NCBI RefSeq assembly: GCF_046098205.1
Contig: NZ_JBJURJ010000010.1
Coordinates: 1 to 64,000, forward strand
Direction: 5' to 3'
DNA: 64,000 nucleotides
DNA from: Paenibacillus_AR mesotrionivorans
GTDB taxonomy: Bacteria; Bacillota; Bacilli; Paenibacillales; NBRC-103111
Within the stretch, counting starts at the first letter, position 1, and each line of letters begins with the position of its first letter. The notes below the pieces were generated by a model. That model was not told the DNA's origin. It did not search any database and worked only from the letters and a program-made list of their open reading frames with translations. The translations under genes and the position numbers were made by a program. This document shows, piece by piece, positions 17,482-25,471 of the stretch.

Positions 17482-18267
17482 TCAGCTCCATACCTCTGCC
17501 AGCGCCCTGCGGAACAGTTCATCCAGCTCCCGGTCCTGCTTTGCTCCGGCCTCCGCCATTCCCGGCGCCGCCTGCTCATAGTGGGCGATGCCCGCCTCAA
17601 GATAATCGCTGACAGGTGCGATTCTCGCTCCCATATCCAGCTCCTCACCTGCCATTTTACGCTCCAGTAGCCGGTCCACCGCCTCCCGCAGGACGCTTCC
17701 CTCCGGCAGCAAATCCTCCACCAGCCGGTGGAATTCCACTGGCGGCACGGTGTTGTACTTCTCGATCCACCGGCAGGCCAGGATGGGGCGGAGGACGTAG
17801 AAGTACTTTTTGACCCGAACCTGCTCGCCCTGCAGATATTCCCGGTAGTTGCCCCTGGCCATGTGCAGATAATGGTACATACATGATCGGGGGGAAAAGG
17901 TGGCGGGGAATATTCGCCGGATTTCCTCTGCCGTGGTGAAGCTCTCCTTGTATACGATAGGCGAACGGAGCCATTCCAGCAAGGGCGGGTTGGACCTGCG
18001 GAACAGGTTCAGCGCTTTCCGCAGATCCCAGCCGTTGATGTCCAGCATACCGCTGATGGGACGTTCGATGACATCCCGTTTATCATAGATGGACAAATAC
18101 CAGTCCACCGTCCGCACATAGATGAATCGGACATCATAGTCGCTGTCCCGGGAAGGAAACCCCCAGGCCCTGCTGCCGGACTCACAAGCATACAGAATCC
18201 GCACCTGCTCCTCCGCTTCAATCCGGGCCAATTCCGCTGTAATTTTTGCCTTCATTTTCTCTGTCAT
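17482..18267 (-). CDS. RlaP-type nucleotidyltransferase (RNA-repair associated)
   Basis: The start at 18267 has AGGAGGAG about 6 bp upstream; an earlier in-frame ATG lacks one. The 261-residue product carries the DNA-polymerase-beta nucleotidyltransferase signature GSRAWGFPSRDSDYDVR at about residues 29-45, with the two metal-binding Asp in DSDYD. The remainder (YHYLHMARGNYREYL, VKKYFYVLRPILA) matches the RlaP/COG3541 family, which comparative genomics has linked to RNA ligases and RNA repair. Its biochemical activity is not established. It faces two WYL regulators across a 170-bp shared promoter region and reads in the same direction as rtcB. Confidence 0.85.
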   Translation of the reverse strand: MTEKMKAKITAELARIEAEEQVRILYACESGSRAWGFPSRDSDYDVRFIYVRTVDWYLSIYDKRDVIERPISGMLDINGWDLRKALNLFRRSNPPLLEWLRSPIVYKESFTTAEEIRRIFPATFSPRSCMYHYLHMARGNYREYLQGEQVRVKKYFYVLRPILACRWIEKYNTVPPVEFHRLVEDLLPEGSVLREAVDRLLERKMAGEELDMGARIAPVSDYLEAGIAHYEQAAPGMAEAGAKQDRELDELFRRALAEVWS

Positions 18268-18366
18268 GTATGCTCCTCCTCCCCGTGCACCGTTGCCGCT
18301 GCAGCCTTTCTTGTATCCATTGTGCCTTATCCCGGACCGGCGGAACATGGCGGAAGTATTACGACC

Positions 18367-18380
18367 GGCAATTAATTGCC
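18367..18380. promoter_or_regulatory. Perfect palindrome in the rlaP/WYL divergent promoter region
   Basis: GGCAATTAATTGCC is a 14-bp perfect palindrome. It lies 57 bp upstream of the WYL gene start and 25 bp before a possible -10 (TACAAT, 18405-18410). It is a candidate site for one of the WYL proteins. No second copy was noticed upstream of rtcB or kptA. Confidence 0.45.
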
Positions 18381-18437
18381 ATTTGCGCCCAGCCCAACCC
18401 CTGCTACAATTAAACCAAGACGAAACGGAGGAAACTC

Positions 18438-19748
18438 ATGGCTAAGGAGAGCTTCGATAAGGAAATCCAATTTTTGCGCTTGCTGGCACTGACCAGCGGC
18501 GCCTTCAATAGACAGCAGTTTGCCGAACGGCTGGGCATTTCGGTGCACACCTTCGATAAAACCCTGCGCCGCCTGAAGGATGTGGTCGGCTCCCTGCAGC
18601 AGCAGCTGCCTAAGGAGCAAGGCAAGGAGCTGTCCGACACCATCCGCTACAGCTATTACGATTCCGCCGACCCGCTGCTGCTATTTCTCTTCCGAGCCAA
18701 GTCCGTGAAGGAATCCGAAACCGAACGCCTCTCCCTGCTGTTAGGGGCGATGCAGGGTGAGGCCTTAACGGCTATGGAGCTGTTAGATACCTGCTGCGGC
18801 GCTATGCCCGCCAACCTTCCCATGCCAGACGAAAAAACCATCCGCTCTGACCTCAAGTACCTGGAGGAGGTAGGTGTCATCCGCAGGGAGCCGGGTCCCC
18901 GCCCTTACCGGTACCGGATTCAGGATCAACTGGTGCGGAGTCTCTCGGACGATGAGCTGGTGGATCTCTACGATTTTGTGGATGTGATGGCCAACACTCA
19001 GGTTCCGTCCGTACAGGGTTATCTCCTGCGGGACGGACTTAAGAAGCAGCTTCTGCGCACGGGAGGCGGCGGGCTGGCGGTGGAGCCTTTTTTATACAAA
19101 TACCATTATCATTCACGAATTCTTGACGAGGCTCATCTGTTTACCCTTCTGCATGCCATCCGCCGCTGCCGCAAGGTGGAGTTCCTTTATTTTTCACCCA
19201 AGTCGGAAAAAAGCTATGCCTCCAAAAACACCAATCCCCTGTTCGAGCGGGAAACGGAAGGCAAATCTATCCATACCCTGCCCCTGCGTATCGTCTATGA
19301 CCATCAATACGGCAGGTGGTATCTGTTGGCCCACGGCAGAGAGGGCTTGCGGAAGTACCGGATGGAAGGGCTGACCCAAATTGTCGAGCATGAAGATGTG
19401 GATCAGGAATGGTATGGGCAAAAGCAAGCAGAGCTGGATGCCAAGCTGCGGTACAGCTGGCTCATCGATACGGGACCGGCGGTACGGGTGCGGGCCCGGT
19501 TCTTCAACCCGGAGGGCTCCGAGCCCAACTTCGTAATGGAACGGGTGCTGCTGCAGGGGCAATGGGGAGAGATTGTGCAGGAGGAGGAGCATAGCTTCAT
19601 CTATGAAATCACAGTGAACGGCTTTACGGAGATCAAGCCGTGGCTGCGCAGCTTCGGCTCCAGCTGTGAGGTACTGGAGCCCCGCCAGCTTCGCCAGGAG
19701 ATGATCACCGAATGGAAGGAGATCCGGGCCTATTATGAATCTGTTTGA
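18438..19748 (+). CDS. WYL-domain transcriptional regulator 1
   Basis: This 436-residue regulator has an N-terminal helix-turn-helix (AFNRQQFAERLGISVHTFDKTL, about residues 22-43) and a second winged-helix-like segment near 125-155. A WYL domain (RIVYDHQYGRWYLLAHGREG, ~285-305, with the WYL motif) and a C-terminal WCX-like extension follow. WYL domains bind nucleic-acid or small-molecule ligands and switch the attached DNA-binding domain. The gene has an ACGGAGGAAA ribosome site, overlaps the next WYL gene by 14 bp and is divergent from rlaP. It likely controls rlaP and perhaps the wider cluster. Confidence 0.85.
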   Translation: MAKESFDKEIQFLRLLALTSGAFNRQQFAERLGISVHTFDKTLRRLKDVVGSLQQQLPKEQGKELSDTIRYSYYDSADPLLLFLFRAKSVKESETERLSLLLGAMQGEALTAMELLDTCCGAMPANLPMPDEKTIRSDLKYLEEVGVIRREPGPRPYRYRIQDQLVRSLSDDELVDLYDFVDVMANTQVPSVQGYLLRDGLKKQLLRTGGGGLAVEPFLYKYHYHSRILDEAHLFTLLHAIRRCRKVEFLYFSPKSEKSYASKNTNPLFERETEGKSIHTLPLRIVYDHQYGRWYLLAHGREGLRKYRMEGLTQIVEHEDVDQEWYGQKQAELDAKLRYSWLIDTGPAVRVRARFFNPEGSEPNFVMERVLLQGQWGEIVQEEEHSFIYEITVNGFTEIKPWLRSFGSSCEVLEPRQLRQEMITEWKEIRAYYESV

Positions 19749-20571
19749 AAAAATCTTCAACTACCAGATCCTCTCCCGGCTGGAGGATTCCGGCGTTTTT
19801 ATGGTCACCGCCCATGAACGGGCCTGGCTGAAGACCATGCTGGCCCATCCCGCCGCCACAGAGGCGTTTACCCCGGAAACCCTGGAGAAGCTGCAGACCC
19901 TGCTGGAGCCGGATGATACCCTGGATACGGACCGTTATCTGCTGCAGAAGGGCGCCAGCGTGGAAAAGCAGGTGTACCACCCTCTTCTGCGGACGGTCCG
20001 GCGGTTGATCCAGACCAAAAGCGGCTTCCGCCTGTCCTGCAGGGTGAAGGACGGCCGGATCCATACCGGGCAGCCGGGTTATCCCTACAAGCTGGAGTAC
20101 TCCATGGTCAAGCGGGAATGGTATCTGCTTTGGTTTCACCTGCAGAATCACGCCTTTATGAGCACCCGGCTGGACAATATCCTCTCTCTGGAGGCGGAGC
20201 CGGTACACCCCCAAACCGCGGATGCCCTGTGCCGGAGGATCGGCAGGCTGCTGGATACCCGCAGAAGTGAAGTTTTAATCGAAATTGTTCCGATTTACAA
20301 TGAGGAGCTGTCGCGGATTCTGTATGCCTTTTCCAGCTTCGAAAAGGATGTGGTCTATGACGGCGACTCGGATACCTACCGAGTGAAGGTGACGGTAATG
20401 GGGGATCAGGCGGAGTATCTTTTGTCCAAAATCCGCTTCCTGGGCAAACGGGTCCGGGTGGTGGATGGGAGCTATCTCAAGCGGCGTATGCTGGAGGCCT
20501 CCACCAAAGCGCTGGACCGTTACGGGGCCGGGTCTCCGGACGCCGAAGAGGGGGAGGCGCTCTCTTCATAG
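19735..20571 (+). CDS. WYL-domain protein 2
   Basis: The 278-residue product has a WYL domain in its middle (EYSMVKREWYLLWFHLQNHAF, about residues 120-140) and a C-terminal WCX-like region (IVPIYNEELSRILYAFSSFEKDVVYDG). The first ~60 residues do not give a clear helix-turn-helix, so it may act mainly as a ligand-binding partner of the first WYL protein. Its start lies inside the end of that gene (14-bp overlap), implying coupled translation. It ends 10 bp before a strong terminator. Confidence 0.82.
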   Translation: MNLFEKIFNYQILSRLEDSGVFMVTAHERAWLKTMLAHPAATEAFTPETLEKLQTLLEPDDTLDTDRYLLQKGASVEKQVYHPLLRTVRRLIQTKSGFRLSCRVKDGRIHTGQPGYPYKLEYSMVKREWYLLWFHLQNHAFMSTRLDNILSLEAEPVHPQTADALCRRIGRLLDTRRSEVLIEIVPIYNEELSRILYAFSSFEKDVVYDGDSDTYRVKVTVMGDQAEYLLSKIRFLGKRVRVVDGSYLKRRMLEASTKALDRYGAGSPDAEEGEALSS

Positions 20572-20581
20572 CGCATATAAC

Positions 20582-20615
20582 ACAAAGCGGCTTGCCAGAC
20601 GGCAGGCCGCTTTGT
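20582..20615. terminator. Bidirectional terminator
   Basis: A stem of ACAAAGCGGCTTGCC with GGCAGGCCGCTTTGT, loop AGAC, lies between the convergent WYL and GNAT genes. The T tract is short. Confidence 0.8.
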
Positions 20616-20616
20616 T

Positions 20617-21060
20617 TCAGCTGAACAGCTGCATTTTCAGAATGGGAAACGGATTTCCCTGCTCATCCAAGGGCAGGCGTTCCACCACCTCAAAGCCCAT
20701 ATGCTCATAAAATCCCCTGGCATTGGGATTCTGCTCATTCACATCCACATACCGCACACCGTATGTACGGAGTGCCTCCTCTACCAGCCGTCTGCCGGTG
20801 CCTTGGCCTGCATAGTCCGGCGAGAGGAACAGCATCTCGATTTTGCCATCGGCAATTCCCATAAATCCTGCGGGGATGCCGTTTATTTCAGCTCCCACCA
20901 GTACAGGGATCTCTCCAAGCGCATCTTTAACCAGTGGCGCCAGTCCGTCGATGTCCTCTCCGCTCAAAAAAGTATGCGTCGCCTCCACCGAACACCGCCA
21001 CACCTCCCCCAAAGCTTCGATAAGCTCCGGCGGTCTTTCTTTATATAGGATCAAGTCCAT
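20617..21060 (-). CDS. GNAT-family N-acetyltransferase
   Basis: The start at 21060 has CAGGAGGAAG just upstream; a longer frame has no such site. The 147-residue product has the acetyl-CoA-binding loop of the GNAT fold (LFLSPDYAGQGTGRRLVEEAL, about residues 76-96) and the late NPNARGFYEHMGFEVVER segment. Its start lies 20 bp inside the end of the ANT(6)-like gene, so the two are probably co-translated. It is the last gene of the kptA operon. The acetyl acceptor is unknown. Confidence 0.88.
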   Translation of the reverse strand: MDLILYKERPPELIEALGEVWRCSVEATHTFLSGEDIDGLAPLVKDALGEIPVLVGAEINGIPAGFMGIADGKIEMLFLSPDYAGQGTGRRLVEEALRTYGVRYVDVNEQNPNARGFYEHMGFEVVERLPLDEQGNPFPILKMQLFS

Positions 21061-21928
21061 ATTCTTCCTCCTGTTCCGGCGCACCATACCGGGCAAACAT
21101 GTCCTCCGTATACGGGGTGATATTCGAATCGTAATCGGGATATGTACACCCTAACCGCTCCGCAACCTCCACCGCCGTCTCCCGGAACAGCCGGTGGCAG
21201 ACGAACAGCGCCCCCCAAACCTGGCGGCAGCCATCCATCCGGTAGGTGGATATCAGGTCTTCCCAAGCAGCTTTTGGCAAATAGCGGCTGATGAATGTAT
21301 TATTTTTGCCCAGGCTCAGGGAAAATCCAGTTTCGAAGCCCACCTTCCAGGCCAGCATCCGTATAAGCTCCGGCCGCAGAATCTGGTTCAGATGGTCGAT
21401 GGCGAACAGAAGCCTGCGGCGGCACAGGCCTTTTACCACATAGGTGGTGACGTTCCAGAATTCATTGCAGCAGTCATCGAATTGCCGGCAGGTGGGTTGT
21501 TGGACATGGTACTGGATGTCGGAGGGGACAAGCTCCCGCCCAATCCGGTTATCCTTATCCAGCAGAACCTGCACCAACTGGTCTCCGTCGAGATAATTTT
21601 CCAGCTCGTCCAGCGGAAGCAGGGTCAGGTCTATTTTGGTATAGTCGTCAAACAGCATCAGATAGGAGAACCCCTTCTCCTCAGCGGGGAACAGCTCCAT
21701 GTCCTCCGGCTTCTGCAGCAAAATCCGGCTGCCGAACTGGTTCAGCCATCCGTCATGAGAGGTGAACGATTCCATATCCGTTACGAAAAATGTAATATCA
21801 TAATCCTGAAAATCATCCTTGGGAATATGGACATTGGTGCGGGAGCCCTCCAAGGTGGCGATTCGGATCCGTTCATCTGCAGTAGCCGAGGATAGGATCA
21901 GCTCCATCATTTCCTGTTCAGTGCGCAT
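21041..21928 (-). CDS. ANT(6)/AadE-like nucleotidyltransferase
   Basis: The 295-residue product matches the aminoglycoside 6-adenylyltransferase family: MRTEQEMMELIL at the start, the nucleotidyltransferase motif LEGSRTN with DDFQDYDITFFV (about residues 25-50), and the conserved FWNVTTYVVKGLCRR and MLAWKVGFETGFSLSLGK. Family members in Bacillales may confer streptomycin resistance, but chromosomal copies often do not. Its place between a methyltransferase and a GNAT in an operon headed by kptA raises the possibility of an RNA or nucleotide role. AGAGGAG precedes the ATG. Confidence 0.88.
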   Translation of the reverse strand: MRTEQEMMELILSSATADERIRIATLEGSRTNVHIPKDDFQDYDITFFVTDMESFTSHDGWLNQFGSRILLQKPEDMELFPAEEKGFSYLMLFDDYTKIDLTLLPLDELENYLDGDQLVQVLLDKDNRIGRELVPSDIQYHVQQPTCRQFDDCCNEFWNVTTYVVKGLCRRRLLFAIDHLNQILRPELIRMLAWKVGFETGFSLSLGKNNTFISRYLPKAAWEDLISTYRMDGCRQVWGALFVCHRLFRETAVEVAERLGCTYPDYDSNITPYTEDMFARYGAPEQEEEYGLDPI

Positions 21929-21950
21929 CTGTTGCTCCTCTTTGGTCAGG

Positions 21951-22682
21951 TTATAATTTGACGGCGGAAATAATCAGCATCATCGGCCTGCGGAGCTCTT
22001 GCTCCATCCCCTCCACCGTGCGGAGCAGCTCCTCGGGCGGTGTCGGCTCCACGATCCCGGTAATGGTAAAAACCTCTTGCAGTAAACAGCCCAAGTAGGT
22101 GGTGAGGGTCCGATGATATTTGGTCACCTGCTCCCCCAGAAACACTGTATCGCGTCTGCCCTCCTCAAAATAACGGTCCACCGGGAAATGCATGATGCTT
22201 CCGTCCCCGCCATAATGCCAATCCTGGCTGCCGGAAGCGGTAAATACCGGATGCTCCACGGTAAAGACAACATACCCGCCGGGTATCAGCCAACGGCTCA
22301 GCTTTTCCGCCACCGCCCCAAAATCCTCCACATAATGAAACGCCAATGAGCTGAGGATAACGTCGAAGGACTGCCCGGGGAAGTCCGCCTCCTCGATGGA
22401 GGTGCGGTAGTAGACGATACGCGGGTCCGTTAGCTCCTTGGCCCGGCGGAGCATGCTTTCGGAGATATCGATACCCGTCACCGACTCGGCCCCCTGCTCA
22501 ATGGCATACTGGCAGTGCCAGCCGAAGCCGCAGCCCAGGTCCAGCACCCGTTTGCCGGTCAGGTCCGGCAGTATCCGGCGGAGGGCAGGCCACTCCCCCG
22601 CCCCGGCCAGCCCATAGACGGAACGGTTCATTTGGCTGTATTTTTCAAAAAAAGACGGGTCATCATACTTGTTCTGCTTCAC
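21951..22682 (-). CDS. Class I SAM-dependent methyltransferase
   Basis: The GTG start at 22682 is preferred because GGAGG lies 5 bp upstream and because the family begins with MKQNKYDD-like residues. The 243-residue protein has motif I, VLDLGCGFGWHCQYA (about residues 45-59), then GIDISESML and a late SFDVILSSLAFHYV. It lies 22 bp upstream of the ANT(6)-like gene, and its start is 20 bp inside the end of tatD. The methyl acceptor is not evident. Confidence 0.9.
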   Translation of the reverse strand: MKQNKYDDPSFFEKYSQMNRSVYGLAGAGEWPALRRILPDLTGKRVLDLGCGFGWHCQYAIEQGAESVTGIDISESMLRRAKELTDPRIVYYRTSIEEADFPGQSFDVILSSLAFHYVEDFGAVAEKLSRWLIPGGYVVFTVEHPVFTASGSQDWHYGGDGSIMHFPVDRYFEEGRRDTVFLGEQVTKYHRTLTTYLGCLLQEVFTITGIVEPTPPEELLRTVEGMEQELRRPMMLIISAVKL

Positions 22683-23496
22683 CTTTACCTCCACTCCCTA
22701 TTGAAAAAAATGCAGTGGCTGTTGCTGTCGTCCCCTGTGCCACCTCTTCGGCCGGCTTGCCCAGGCACTGGGCTACCGTGTGCAGAATATGGGGCAGGAG
22801 GGCGGGTTCGTTCCGTCCCTCCGCAGGCTTTTCCTTCAGATCCCGGGGGGTTAGAAACGGAGCGTCCGTTTCCAGCATCAGACGGTCCAGCGGAATCAGC
22901 CGTACCAGCTCCCGCAGATCCTTGCCTCTGCGCTCATCGCAAATCCAACCTGTGATGCCGATAAACCAGCCTGCGTCCAAGTAGGCAGTGAGCTCCTGCC
23001 GGTTGCCGGTGAAGCAGTGGACCACGGCTTTTTGCACCTGCTGCTCCTTCAAGATAGCGGTAAAATCTGCAGAGGCTTCACGCTCGTGGAGAAACAGGGG
23101 CATGTTCAGCTCCTTCGCCACCCGGACCTGCTCGGCAAACCAGCGGCGCTGGACATCCCGCGGCGAAAAATCCCGGTTGTAATCCAGGCCGCACTCCCCG
23201 ATGGCCACCACCTGGGGCAGGGCCGCCAGCTCCTTCAGCCGGTTGAGTGTGGCTTCGCTGCAGTGTTTGGCATCATGGGGATGCACCCCTGCCGTGGCAT
23301 ACAGCTTGCCGGGATATTGCCGGGCATAACGGGCCGCCTCCACGCTGCTCCGCAGGCTGGTTCCGGTGATGATCAGGGGAGTCACCCCATTGGCCAAGGC
23401 CCGCTCCACCACCTGCTCCCGGTCCTGCTGGAACGAACGGTGCATCAGATTGATGCCGATATCCACGATGGGGGTTTTTAAAGTAGAGTCATTCAT
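22663..23496 (-). CDS. TatD-family metal-dependent hydrolase
   Basis: The product is a 277-residue TIM-barrel hydrolase of the TatD family, whose members are 3'-5' exonucleases or deoxyribonucleases. Visible motifs are VDIGINLMH at the N-terminus (the usual first metal site reads HxH and is altered here to GINLMH), AIGECGLDYNR with the bridging Glu, VVHCFTG, and LMLETDAPFLTPR with the late Asp. It overlaps kptA by 4 bp (ATGA). In this operon it may trim or degrade nucleic-acid ends. Confidence 0.9.
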   Translation of the reverse strand: MNDSTLKTPIVDIGINLMHRSFQQDREQVVERALANGVTPLIITGTSLRSSVEAARYARQYPGKLYATAGVHPHDAKHCSEATLNRLKELAALPQVVAIGECGLDYNRDFSPRDVQRRWFAEQVRVAKELNMPLFLHEREASADFTAILKEQQVQKAVVHCFTGNRQELTAYLDAGWFIGITGWICDERRGKDLRELVRLIPLDRLMLETDAPFLTPRDLKEKPAEGRNEPALLPHILHTVAQCLGKPAEEVAQGTTATATAFFSIGSGGKGEAEQV

Positions 23497-24068
23497 TTTG
23501 CAAATTCTCCTTCCTCATGCTCTGCGACAGAGCAGCTGTTTGCCGGAACCCGGTCCGCCAGCCAGACCTCATTGCCTGCGTAGTAGAAGGTGGCGCCGGA
23601 CTCCTGTGCCTGTGCTGTTTCTACCTTCAGGATGACGAGCTCCCCCCTGCGGCTGCCCGCCATTGTGGCAAAATGGGTGCCCTCCGACAGATGGACATAC
23701 TGCCGGCCCATAGGGAGCAGCCCCTCCTTCAGTATGGACGGGAGCGCCTTTTTGTTGGTGCCGTGATAAAGAATGCCAGGGGGAATTCCCGGTGTATATG
23801 AGATATGGTCATGGCTGTGGCCGTATCGGGCCCGAATCCGGTCCCCGTTCCATTCAAAGCGCTGCTTGTCCGAATTGCGCACCACCTGCCGGATATCCTC
23901 CAGTGTTACCCAAGACCAGCGGGGCTGGGCGGTAATGGCTGCCAAAAAGGAAGCCGCCGGACATGATCCGTCCTCCGGGTCCAGGATTAGACCGAACTCT
24001 CCGGGGGTGTGCCGGAGGGCCTTGGTCATAAGTTTGCTTAAGCTTTTTTCTTGTGTTTGGTTTAGCAT
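23493..24068 (-). CDS. kptA: RNA 2'-phosphotransferase, Tpt1/KptA family
   Basis: Tpt1/KptA uses NAD+ to remove an internal 2'-phosphate from RNA, a mark left by some RNA ligases. The 191-residue product shows the family pattern: LSKLMTKALRHTPGEFG with the first Arg-His, ARYGHSHDH, GILYHGTNKKALPSI, GLLPMGRQYVHLS and YAGNEVWLADRVP. The ATG at 24068 has only a weak GGGAAG site; a start at 24083 or 24113 is possible. It heads a five-gene minus-strand run (kptA, tatD, methyltransferase, ANT(6)-like, GNAT) with gaps of 22 bp or less. It lies 3 kb from rlaP and 7 kb from rtcB. Confidence 0.93.
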   Translation of the reverse strand: MLNQTQEKSLSKLMTKALRHTPGEFGLILDPEDGSCPAASFLAAITAQPRWSWVTLEDIRQVVRNSDKQRFEWNGDRIRARYGHSHDHISYTPGIPPGILYHGTNKKALPSILKEGLLPMGRQYVHLSEGTHFATMAGSRRGELVILKVETAQAQESGATFYYAGNEVWLADRVPANSCSVAEHEEGEFAK

Positions 24069-24204
24069 GTGTTCACTTCCCATTTTTATATGTTGGTGCG
24101 GATGGTGCATCACGCGTTTTCCGCCGCTTTTGGTACGTCACATATTTTACTCCGCCGCTGGTGCTTCTGGCTCTATTATACCTGGCTGCAGCCGCCCGCT
24201 CCCG

Positions 24205-24232
24205 GGAATCTTTGGGTAGAGCCAAAGATTCC
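24205..24232. repeat. Perfect 11-bp hairpin
   Basis: GGAATCTTTGG and CCAAAGATTCC flank a 6-nt loop. There is no T run, so it is not a standard terminator. It resembles the AACTTTGCC hairpin at 54140. Its role is unknown. Confidence 0.7.
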
Positions 24233-24300
24233 ACAGCTTAGGGGCGCTGCAAACACACCGTAGGCCGCTGCGGCGGGCTTCAAGAGCAAGTCGGATTTTC

Positions 24301-24484
24301 TAACGGCGGTGAACGCCGCTATCTGGCCGGATTCGGCCCTCTCCGGATTCTAACGGCGGCAGGAGCCCGCTATTTGGTACAAAATGGGCTGATTCGCCAC
24401 TAACAGGGGCAAATAGCGGCTGTGGCCACCGTTAGAATTTTGAAGCCGCCTTTTTCCGCTTAATAGCGGCTGTGGCCGCCGTTA
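24301..24484. repeat. 184-bp four-motif palindromic element, class A copy 2
   Basis: Forward motifs start at 24301 and 24351 (TAACGGCGGTGAACGCCGC, TAACGGCGGCAGGAGCC). Inverted motifs end at 24434 and 24484 (AATAGCGGCTGTGGCCACC then GTTA; AATAGCGGCTGTGGCCGCC then GTTA). Both spacings are 50 bp. The inner gap is 1 bp longer than in the other five elements. It lies in the ~670-bp stretch between kptA and the YwqG-like gene. Confidence 0.9.
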
Positions 24485-24563
24485 GATTTCTGCGCGGGAG
24501 AAGGCACAGGCCTCCAAAAGCAGAAAGGCGTGCCCCCCTGGGGGAGGTCCTAACGCCAAAAGC

Positions 24564-24604
24564 AAAAAGGCATGCGCCCCTCCGGGATGCACGCCTCTAT
24601 TTTC
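24564..24604 (-). terminator. Probable minus-strand terminator
   Basis: Read on the minus strand, AGGCGTGCATCCC and GGGGCGCATGCC form a stem followed by TTTTTGCTTTT. A partial second copy lies at about 24503-24540. It would end transcription from the YwqG-like gene. Between it and 24742 I see nothing supportable. Confidence 0.6.
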
Positions 24605-24742
24605 AACCGCAATCTGCACCACTTTGAGAGGTTGACTGTTCCTCGCGAACATGCCTATCTGCTGCCGAAGAGCCGGCATCTTCCCTTTAATATCGCCGGA
24701 AGCGAGCGCCAGCTTAGGCCGTGATTTTGTGAATAATGCAGC

Positions 24743-25447
24743 TTAGTAAAATTGCAAATCCAGGAACCACTCCGGCTCCCCAGCCTTGGCCATATTCCGG
24801 GCAATGTAAATAGTGCCGCTGTCCACCCAGTTGAGACGGACCTTCTCCTCTGAGTTGATCTGCAGGCAGAAAGCCGGCTCCGCGCTGTCCGGGCAATTCC
24901 AGCTTTGAGGATGCTGGATATTGCTGGCCCAGCCGCCGATTTTGGTTCGTTTCAGATTATACAGCTCCTGGTCCTCCAATAGCTCCTCCAGCTTTTCCTC
25001 CGAAACACCGGGTACGGGAGCCTGCTCCGGATCATCATAAACCGGATAATCCTCCTTTTGGAGCTCCCATCGGCATTCGAACCCTTTTCGCGGGGTGCCG
25101 CCCTGCGGCAGCTGTAAGGGAACAAGCCCCTCCAGGGAGCTGTAAGCCCGGATGCACCAGGCCTCATCATTGCGTTCATCCGCCAAATACTGATCCACAT
25201 TGATAAAAAAGGTGAGAATAGCAATATCCTTCAGCATGTCTGGAACATAGGGCGCTTCCGTCAGATTCAATTGGCAGATGTAAGTCAAAGGTTGCCCGTT
25301 ATTAGCAGGCCAGGCCTCTTCCGGCCTGCCCACCGGGGCCAGGAAGAAGTTGCTGGCTAACGGGTCATTGGCAGGCCGGAAGCCTCCCACTGTCAAAACG
25401 GAGCATGGTCTGGCATTACGCTTTTTGTATTCCTTCAACGGATTCAT
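24743..25447 (-). CDS. DUF1963 (YwqG-like) protein
   Basis: The start at 25447 is set by GGAGGAGGAT directly upstream. The 234-residue protein has the DUF1963/YwqG pattern: GRPEEAWPANNGQPLTYICQLNLTEAPYVPD near residue 40, LTFFINVDQYL, and HPQSWNCPDSAEP.FCLQINSEE toward the C-terminus. The molecular function of the family is unknown; it is widespread in bacteria as a soluble cytoplasmic protein. It lies 24 bp downstream of the serine hydrolase gene and is probably co-transcribed with it. Confidence 0.85.
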   Translation of the reverse strand: MNPLKEYKKRNARPCSVLTVGGFRPANDPLASNFFLAPVGRPEEAWPANNGQPLTYICQLNLTEAPYVPDMLKDIAILTFFINVDQYLADERNDEAWCIRAYSSLEGLVPLQLPQGGTPRKGFECRWELQKEDYPVYDDPEQAPVPGVSEEKLEELLEDQELYNLKRTKIGGWASNIQHPQSWNCPDSAEPAFCLQINSEEKVRLNWVDSGTIYIARNMAKAGEPEWFLDLQFY

Positions 25448-25471
25448 GTGATCCTCCTCCAATAAAATAGC

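Noticed and set aside
21041..21928. Acquired streptomycin-resistance cassette
   Set aside because: The gene matches ANT(6), but it is embedded in a tightly overlapping chromosomal operon with no integron, transposon or composition change, so resistance is not claimed.
24482..24679. A 65-codon minus-strand frame between kptA and the YwqG-like gene
   Set aside because: It covers repeats and a terminator-like hairpin, has no ribosome site and reads as low-complexity sequence.
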